A stretch of DNA of 5,502 nt, taken from contig URJC01000189.1 of NCBI GenBank assembly GCA_900548135.1, forward strand, positions 1 through 5,502. Direction: 5' to 3'. Position 1 is the stretch's first letter, and each line of letters starts with the position of its first letter. The DNA is from an uncultured Odoribacter sp. (GTDB lineage Bacteria; Bacteroidota; Bacteroidia; Bacteroidales; Marinifilaceae). The notes beneath the pieces are model-generated. The model was not told the origin of the DNA. It did not search any database and saw nothing but the letters and a program-made list of their open reading frames with translations. The translations under genes were made by a program, and so were the position numbers. Positions 1 to 5,502 of this stretch are shown piece by piece.

Positions 1-1118
1 ATGCAGGGTGGGTTATTCCATTGACACTTTTTTTGCTTTTTTGGGCAGTTTTTGAGACCTATTCAAATTTATTAATGCGGATTGTGATACCTAAATTTAT
101 CCGGGAGATTGCTGTCCGGGTGATGTTACTGGTGGTGTATTTGCTTTTTGCCTTTCGTTATTTTGATTTGACGGGGCTGGTTACCGGGTTTGTGTTGGTG
201 TATGGACTGGCTGCCATGCTCATTTTTTTTTATATATCACGCATTGGTACGGTGTCTTTAAAGCATGATTTTACTTTTATAGATAAGCCTTTGCGTGCAA
301 AGATTTTACATTATACCTTATTTTTGGTTATTGGAGCATTGGGAGGAAATATCATTTCTCAGTTGGACCTTTTTATGGTGAGTTCAAAGATGGGGCTTGA
401 CTATGCAGGGATATATACGGTTGCTTTCTATATGGCGACAGTAATAGAAATGCCTGCCCGTTCTTTGACGGCAATTTCTTCACCTTTGGCTGCTGCCGCT
501 TTGAAAGAAGGGGATTTTAGAAAAGCCAATCAATTGTATCAAAAGGTGTCACTGCATCAGCTGATTGCAGGAAGTACTATTTTTGTTCTGATCTGGATAA
601 ATATTGACAATATTTTTTCAATTATTCCTAATGGAGGAATATATGGGCAGGCAAAGTGGGTGGTATTGTTTTTAGGGATTTCAAAATTGATATCAGTCAC
701 CTTGGGATTCGGAGGAACGTTGATATCTTTTTCACGTTATTATTATTGGGGGCTCTATTTTACTTTCTTTTTAGCAGCCCTCACCATTTATACGAATTAT
801 CTGCTGATACCAAGACTGGGAGTTACCGGTGCAAGCCTTGCAACACTGATCACCTGTGCTGTAAGCTATTCCTGGCAGCAATGGATTGTCTTGAAAAAAG
901 TGAAGGGTAATCCCTATACTCTTTCTACTTTAAAGCAAATGGCAGTGGTGATTGTGTTATTGGGAATCAACAGTCTTCTGCCTGTCTGGACGGAAAATCC
1001 ATATATGGATGGAATTTACCGCAGTTTTATTGTAGGCATGATCTGGTTGTGGCTGACTTATAAATTGAGAATTTCAGAAGAAATATGTTCTCTGTTGAAA
1101 AAATACCTGCCTCTGTAA
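1..1118 (+). CDS. Polysaccharide flippase (Wzx/PST family), C-terminal part
   Basis: This is an integral inner-membrane protein of the MOP/PST superfamily, which flips undecaprenyl-linked oligosaccharide units to the periplasm. The frame is open to the left edge (first full codon at 3, reading AGWVIP before the TTG at 21), so that TTG is an internal codon and the true start lies upstream. About 371 residues are visible, against roughly 450-500 for the family. Around nine or ten hydrophobic segments can be picked out by eye. Family-like landmarks are SQLDLFMVSS followed by AGIYTVAF (a membrane region seen in most Wzx proteins) and LGVTGASLATLIT near the C-terminus. The tail is short and basic (LLKKYLPL). 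It converges with the phosphatase gene, with only 12 bases between the stop codons. The family is clear, but the sugar substrate cannot be read from the sequence. Confidence 0.88.
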   Translation, partial: AGWVIPLTLFLLFWAVFETYSNLLMRIVIPKFIREIAVRVMLLVVYLLFAFRYFDLTGLVTGFVLVYGLAAMLIFFYISRIGTVSLKHDFTFIDKPLRAKILHYTLFLVIGALGGNIISQLDLFMVSSKMGLDYAGIYTVAFYMATVIEMPARSLTAISSPLAAAALKEGDFRKANQLYQKVSLHQLIAGSTIFVLIWINIDNIFSIIPNGGIYGQAKWVVLFLGISKLISVTLGFGGTLISFSRYYYWGLYFTFFLAALTIYTNYLLIPRLGVTGASLATLITCAVSYSWQQWIVLKKVKGNPYTLSTLKQMAVVIVLLGINSLLPVWTENPYMDGIYRSFIVGMIWLWLTYKLRISEEICSLLKKYLPL

Positions 1119-1130
1119 ATATCCTTTGTG

Positions 1131-2661
<1,531 letters not shown>

Positions 2662-2665
<4 letters not shown>

Positions 2666-3414
2666 TTTGAATTCTTTTTGATTTGTTCTGCCATAATTTG
2701 GAAATAATCCGGATGTTTTTTTATGATTTTCACGATATTTTCCGGAATGAACTCTATTTTGTGATTCACGGCTTCGGTAAATATTTGTTGTTGAAGTTTA
2801 AAATCTTCTTCTGTGTCTACAGTCAGGCGCAGGGGCTCTGTTTCAATTTCAATGGGAATTGGCAAATAGGAGATTTGAAATAATTCAGGATGAGAATATA
2901 TAAAATTAGTGACATGTTCATGATATGACGGTTCTGAGGTAAACCCTTTTATTTTATTCAGAGTAGTTAAAGTAACTGCTTCTCCCCAAAATCCATAGTG
3001 AGTTTTTATTGTAGGAATACCTTGACTGGTTACAAAAGCGATATAGTCATCAGATGCAGTAGTAATGGTTTCAATTAATTGTTGGAGGTCATCAAGTGCT
3101 AAAAAAGGATTGTCGGCACAGATTCTTATCACTTTGTTCAGCCCATAAAATTCTGCAGCATCAATAAAACGTTGGAGCACATCGTTTTCTGAACCTCTGT
3201 AATAAGGGATATTGTGTTGTTTGCAGATGGCAGTGATGAGGTTGTCTTTGGGATTAGTTGTTGTTGCGACTATAATAGGGGTTGATGTTATTTTTTTTTT
3301 TAATCGGCTGAGTAGTATAGATAAAATAGATTGATTCTGATAAAAAGGAAGAACCATTTTATTGGGTAGTCTGCTTGAACCACATCTTGCTTGAATAATA
3401 ATACCGGTCATCAT
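2662..3414 (-). CDS. Probable CMP-KDN synthetase (SpsF/NeuA-like cytidylyltransferase)
   Basis: Predicted to transfer CMP from CTP to KDN, making the activated donor CMP-KDN in the cytosol. The 250-residue length is normal for SpsF/KdsB-like nucleotidyltransferases. Motifs in order: nucleotide-binding QARCGSSRLPNK (8-19); RGSENDVLQRFIDAAE (73-88), typical of SpsF-like proteins; RICADNPF (97-104) with likely metal ligand D101; HEHVTNFIY (165-173); and RLTVDTEEDFKL (196-207) with D200 as the second probable acidic ligand. It is the first gene of a three-gene operon that ends with the synthase and 9-phosphatase, and that context picks KDN or another nonulosonate as substrate. Two consecutive Met codons occur at the start (3414 and 3411), and which one is used is uncertain. 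An A11 run lies at codons 38-42. The family is secure and the exact sugar is inferred. Confidence 0.84.
3291..3301 (-). repeat. A11 homopolymer tract inside the cytidylyltransferase gene
   Basis: The plus strand has eleven T in a row, read as eleven A on the coding strand. It encodes the LKKKI stretch around residues 38-42, close to the 5' end of the gene. Tracts of this length are prone to replication or transcription slippage, and a one-base change would truncate the enzyme early. Confidence 0.9.
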
Positions 3415-3415
3415 T

Positions 3416-3444
3416 TATTAATTTTGTATTGATCAAAATTAATA
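3416..3444. repeat. Perfect 11-bp inverted repeat in the divergent spacer
   Basis: The left arm TATTAATTTTG (3416-3426) and right arm CAAAATTAATA (3434-3444) are exact reverse complements, separated by the 7 bases TATTGAT. The palindrome starts 2 bases upstream of the cytidylyltransferase ATG. Each arm contains TAATTTTG, a match to the Bacteroides -7 element TAnnTTTG, one on each strand. It may be an operator for a dimeric regulator. A leader hairpin is less likely because the stem is nearly all A-T. Confidence 0.75.
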
Positions 3445-3453
3445 TTAAATTTG
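3423..3453 (+). promoter_or_regulatory. Bacteroides-type promoter candidate facing the glycosyltransferase genes
   Basis: TTTG (3423-3426), a 19-base spacer and TAAATTTG (3446-3453) match the Bacteroides sigma-factor consensus TTTG-N17-20-TAnnTTTG in both boxes and spacing. Transcription would start near 3460 and leave a leader of about 300 bases before the ATG at 3764. The -33 box sits in the left arm of the inverted repeat, and the right arm fills the spacer. A second weaker -7 match, TATTTTTG, lies at 3486-3493. Chance matches are common in DNA this AT-rich. Confidence 0.42.
3434..3441 (-). promoter_or_regulatory. Possible -7 promoter element for the KDN operon
   Basis: On the minus strand TAATTTTG fits the Bacteroides -7 consensus TAnnTTTG. 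It would place transcription start roughly 10-15 bases before the cytidylyltransferase ATG. No TTTG is found at the proper -33 spacing, so the call is weak. The element lies inside the right arm of the inverted repeat. Confidence 0.35.
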
Positions 3454-3544
3454 AAAAGTTCTTGTATTGAAGGGGAGGAATAACATATTTTTGTAAAAAA
3501 CTTTATAAAGTTGATTCCATGGACAAGGATAAAAGCAGGGATTA

Positions 3545-3762
3545 TTACTTACGGGACATTTGTTTAATACCAATTTTGAGAAAATATTTCCGTTTTTTTA
3601 ATCTGTCCGGGATGCAATTGGGAATTCTGCTTTTAAAATTTTATATACAAGAAACATATCTAAAGAAACATTCCTTTTAATCGTGTCTAATCTTTCTCTT
3701 TTTAATATGGAGAAATACAAGCTAAAGAAAGCGAAAAAACAAGGATGTAAAATTGTTTTGTG
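3545..3762 (-). pseudogene. Possible decayed 3' end of an unidentified gene
   Basis: The minus strand is open from beyond 3762 to a TAA at 3600-3598 and reads protein-like sequence such as LKRERLDTIKRNVSLD and FLVYKILKAEFPIASRTD. Restoring one base at the A7 run (T7 at 3593-3599 on the plus strand) continues the frame as LKKRKYFLKIGIKQMSRK and stops at TAA 3547-3545. A Lys/Arg-rich amphipathic tail like this is common at the C-terminus of polysaccharide-locus glycosyltransferases and membrane proteins, but I do not recognise a specific family. The 5' part is missing: the frame runs into the start of the oppositely oriented gene at 3764. It lies directly upstream of the KDN operon on the same strand, so it may once have been an operon member. 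The one-base shift in a homopolymer could also be a sequencing error. A coincidental open frame is a real alternative. Confidence 0.4.
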
Positions 3763-3763
3763 A

Positions 3764-4888
3764 ATGAAAAAGATCATTTTAATTGACCACGAACCGTATA
3801 CTGTCCACAGGGGAAATATTTTTTATATGGATTATTTGATTTCTTGTGGGTTTGAGGTGGAAGTATGGGATATTTCTGCTTATTTATATGCTGATCTGAA
3901 TTTATATAAGGGAGAAGATGTAGGATATTTATACCGTTTTTCTTCCCAGGAACAATTGGCAGAACAATTGGGGAAAACGGAAATACCCGGCGCTTTATTT
4001 ATAGTCGAGGTGCCGAATCATTGGAAAAACCGTAAAATATTCAAATTATTAAAGGACTATGGATGTTATACTATCCGCTTGAGTTTGTATGAAGCTTCTA
4101 ATTTGCCTCCTTTGCCCTTGCTGAAGCGGTTAAAGTATGTGGAAACCGGAAAAATGATACAATATTTGCGTATTGCCGGGGGAGCATTTTTGTATAGGTT
4201 TTACAGATACCGTTATCATTTTAAACCCTATGATTTATATATATCTTCCCGGGAAAGTTTGCCCGGGATATTGCGGATTAATCAGACAGATTACGAAACA
4301 TACCAAAAGATAAAAGATTGCGAGGCATTGATTCAAAAACCTTATGTGGTGTTTATTGATCAATATTTTCCGTTACATCCGGATTTTGCCATTTTTTACC
4401 ATAAGAAGTTACAGGGAGAGAAACAGTATCAACAAATTCTGAATCAATTTTTTTCCCGGATCGAGCAAAAATATCAGGTAGAGGTAGTTATTGCAGCCCA
4501 TCCTAAATCAGCTTATGTTCCCGAGACATTTCAAGGCAGAAAAATTATAAAATACAAGAGTCCTGAATTGATCAAATACGCTCAGTTTGTTATTATGCAT
4601 ACTTCTTTGGCTATTTCTTTTGTCTTGTTGTTTAATAAACCGGTAATTTTTATCACAACCGAACAATATAATTCTTATAAGAAATTGAGGATGCTTGAAG
4701 AAAAACTGGCCTTGTTATGTCGGAAAAAAATCATTAATATAGAGAAGGATGATAAGGAAGAATTGGATGTCAGTCCGGTTGAAGAGGAATGCAGAAAAAA
4801 ATATATTTATACTTATCTGACTTCTCCGCAAAATGAGGATCAGAGTAACAGGGTATTGCTCCGGGATATATTTTTGTCATTATCATAA
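3764..4888 (+). CDS. Putative GT-B glycosyltransferase, candidate KDN/sialyl-type transferase
   Basis: This is a 374-residue soluble protein with a GT-B look. The N-terminal Rossmann-like start is KKIILIDHEPYTVHRGNIFYMDYL, and the N-domain ends at PYDLYISSRESLPGI (155-169). After a linker, a second domain starts at KPYVVFIDQYFPLHPD (192-207). It contains VVIAAHPKS (241-249, HP at 246-247) and, about 35 residues on, FVIMHTSLAISFVLLFNKPVIFI (275-297). An HP motif followed by a Ser/Thr motif before a xKPVIF strand is known from CMP-sialic acid-dependent bacterial transferases (GT38, GT52, GT80) and also from CDP-glycerol-type transferases. I see no clear D/E-D/E-G motif, so the assignment is by partial motif and by the adjacent CMP-KDN genes. 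There is no signal peptide or membrane segment. The ATG follows a TGA directly and has only a distant AAGGA (3741-3745). The next gene begins 13 bases after the stop. Confidence 0.68.
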   Translation: MKKIILIDHEPYTVHRGNIFYMDYLISCGFEVEVWDISAYLYADLNLYKGEDVGYLYRFSSQEQLAEQLGKTEIPGALFIVEVPNHWKNRKIFKLLKDYGCYTIRLSLYEASNLPPLPLLKRLKYVETGKMIQYLRIAGGAFLYRFYRYRYHFKPYDLYISSRESLPGILRINQTDYETYQKIKDCEALIQKPYVVFIDQYFPLHPDFAIFYHKKLQGEKQYQQILNQFFSRIEQKYQVEVVIAAHPKSAYVPETFQGRKIIKYKSPELIKYAQFVIMHTSLAISFVLLFNKPVIFITTEQYNSYKKLRMLEEKLALLCRKKIINIEKDDKEELDVSPVEEECRKKYIYTYLTSPQNEDQSNRVLLRDIFLSLS

Positions 4889-4901
4889 AAACAAAAGTCA
4901 G

Positions 4902-5502
4902 GTGAAAATTGCATATTGTATTCGGAGTTTGAAGGGAGCCGGCGGAATGGAACGGGTGTTGGCAAATAAGGCCAATTATCTGGCAGAAAAATTAGGATAT
5001 GAGGTAATTATTATCACGTTGGATGAGCCGGATTATACTCCCTTTTTTGAATTTTCTCCCCGTATCCGGCGTTGTGGCTTGGGAGTGAAGTATATTGATT
5101 CAAAACAAAAGTCTCCCTTATTTAGTCCTTGGGTAACGTTAGCCAATATGCGAAAGCACCGGAAAGCGTTGGAACAACTGTTGTGTCAACTCCGGGTAGA
5201 TATAGTAGTTTCAATGTTTGACACGGAAGCCCGTTTTCTGTGGAAAATCAAAGATGGGAGTAAAAAAGTATTGGAAATCCATTTTTCCCAGTGGGGAAGG
5301 AAAAGAATGAATCGAAGCAGGAGCGGATACGGGGTGGATTACCTGAAAAATCTTTACGACAATTGGGTTGTCGGTAAGTATGACGCTTTTGTGGTGCTGA
5401 CGGAAGAAGACCGGAGGCTTTGGAAACATGCCCGGAATATTTCAGTGATTTATAATGCTTGTACTTTAACAGTTCACGAGCCTGCGGTATTGGAGAATAA
5501 AC
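4902..5502 (+). CDS. Glycosyltransferase family 4, N-terminal part
   Basis: This is a GT-B retaining glycosyltransferase cut off by the window edge, with 200 codons visible of roughly 360-380 expected. The start is taken as GTG at 4902, because it gives MKIAYCIRSLKGAGGMERVL. That fits the GT4 N-terminus MKIxYCIxSLxxxGGMERVL, in which the Gly-rich loop (G14, G15) lies at the acceptor/donor cleft. Further landmarks are KANYLAEKLGYEVIIIT (23-39), VDIVVSMFD (99-107), KKVLEIHFSQW (121-131), and YDAFVVLTEEDRRLW (160-174) leading to NISVIYNACT (179-188), where most relatives have a Pro after the Asn. The gene lies 13 bases after the preceding stop and is very likely cotranscribed with it. It probably adds a hexose or HexNAc to the lipid-linked repeat unit, but the donor cannot be named because the nucleotide-binding C-terminal domain is missing. 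Confidence 0.88.
   Translation, partial: MKIAYCIRSLKGAGGMERVLANKANYLAEKLGYEVIIITLDEPDYTPFFEFSPRIRRCGLGVKYIDSKQKSPLFSPWVTLANMRKHRKALEQLLCQLRVDIVVSMFDTEARFLWKIKDGSKKVLEIHFSQWGRKRMNRSRSGYGVDYLKNLYDNWVVGKYDAFVVLTEEDRRLWKHARNISVIYNACTLTVHEPAVLENK

Noticed and set aside
656..910. 84-codon plus-strand ORF in another frame of the flippase gene
   Set aside because: It overlaps a convincing membrane-protein frame, and its hydrophobic translation reflects the T-rich host sequence.
3519..3680. 53-codon plus-strand ORF starting MDKDKSRDYYLRD, downstream of the promoter candidate
   Set aside because: It lies opposite the more convincing minus-strand remnant, has no ribosome binding signal and no recognisable family. 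It is probably the complement of decayed coding DNA, although a small peptide cannot be excluded.
3707..3763. Short plus-strand ORF (MEKYKLKKAKKQG...) ending directly at the next gene's ATG
   Set aside because: It has only 18 codons and is lysine-rich as expected from AT-rich sequence. Its abutting stop codon is suggestive of coupling but not enough to call a leader peptide.
3950..3971. Direct repeat GAACAATTGG twice, 12 bases apart
   Set aside because: It encodes EQLAEQLG within an ordinary helix. Two copies in frame are a trivial local duplication, not a repeat element.
4247..4268. GC-rich hairpin TCCCGGG - 8 bases - CCCGGGA
   Set aside because: It lies in the middle of the 3764 gene, has no T-run after it and encodes ordinary residues (SSRESLPG), so it does not look like a terminator or an operator.
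5211..5429. 72-codon minus-strand ORF
   Set aside because: It is fully opposite the clearly coding GT4 gene and its translation has no recognisable features.

Overview
The window looks like an internal piece of a surface-polysaccharide (capsule or O-antigen) locus from a Bacteroidales-type gut bacterium. Three things point there: AT-rich DNA with no clear Shine-Dalgarno sequences in front of most genes, a promoter-like pair TTTG-N19-TAAATTTG that fits the Bacteroides consensus, and a three-gene cassette that closely resembles, from memory, the KDN genes BT1713-BT1715 of Bacteroides thetaiotaomicron. No rRNA, tRNA, transposase or CRISPR array is visible.

Layout. Positions 1-1118 (+) hold the C-terminal part of a Wzx/PST-type polysaccharide flippase whose 5' end lies outside the window. 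Positions 1131-3414 (-) hold three tightly coupled genes, read right to left: a SpsF/NeuA-like cytidylyltransferase (probable CMP-KDN synthetase), a NeuB-family synthase with SAF domain (probable KDN-9-phosphate synthase) and a C0-type HAD phosphatase (probable KDN-9-phosphate phosphatase). Both junctions are ATGA overlaps. Positions 3415-3763 form a divergent spacer. It holds an 11-bp perfect inverted repeat, promoter-like sequences on both strands and, on the minus strand, what looks like the decayed 3' end of another gene. Positions 3764-4888 (+) encode a GT-B-like protein with HP and Ser motifs like those of bacterial sialyltransferases. Positions 4902-5502 (+) hold the N-terminal part of a GT4 glycosyltransferase that runs off the window.

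How the genes fit together (inference). The minus-strand cassette would condense mannose-6-phosphate with phosphoenolpyruvate to KDN-9-phosphate, dephosphorylate it to KDN and activate it as CMP-KDN. The gene at 3764 is the best candidate in the window to use CMP-KDN. The GT4 enzyme would add another sugar and the flippase would move the lipid-linked repeat unit across the inner membrane. The cassette lies antisense inside an otherwise plus-strand cluster, next to a gene remnant, which suggests it arrived or was rearranged as a module.

The most useful leads are the candidate KDN transferase, the palindrome that overlaps divergent promoter elements, the A11 tract early in the cytidylyltransferase gene, and the remnant that marks a likely recombination joint.
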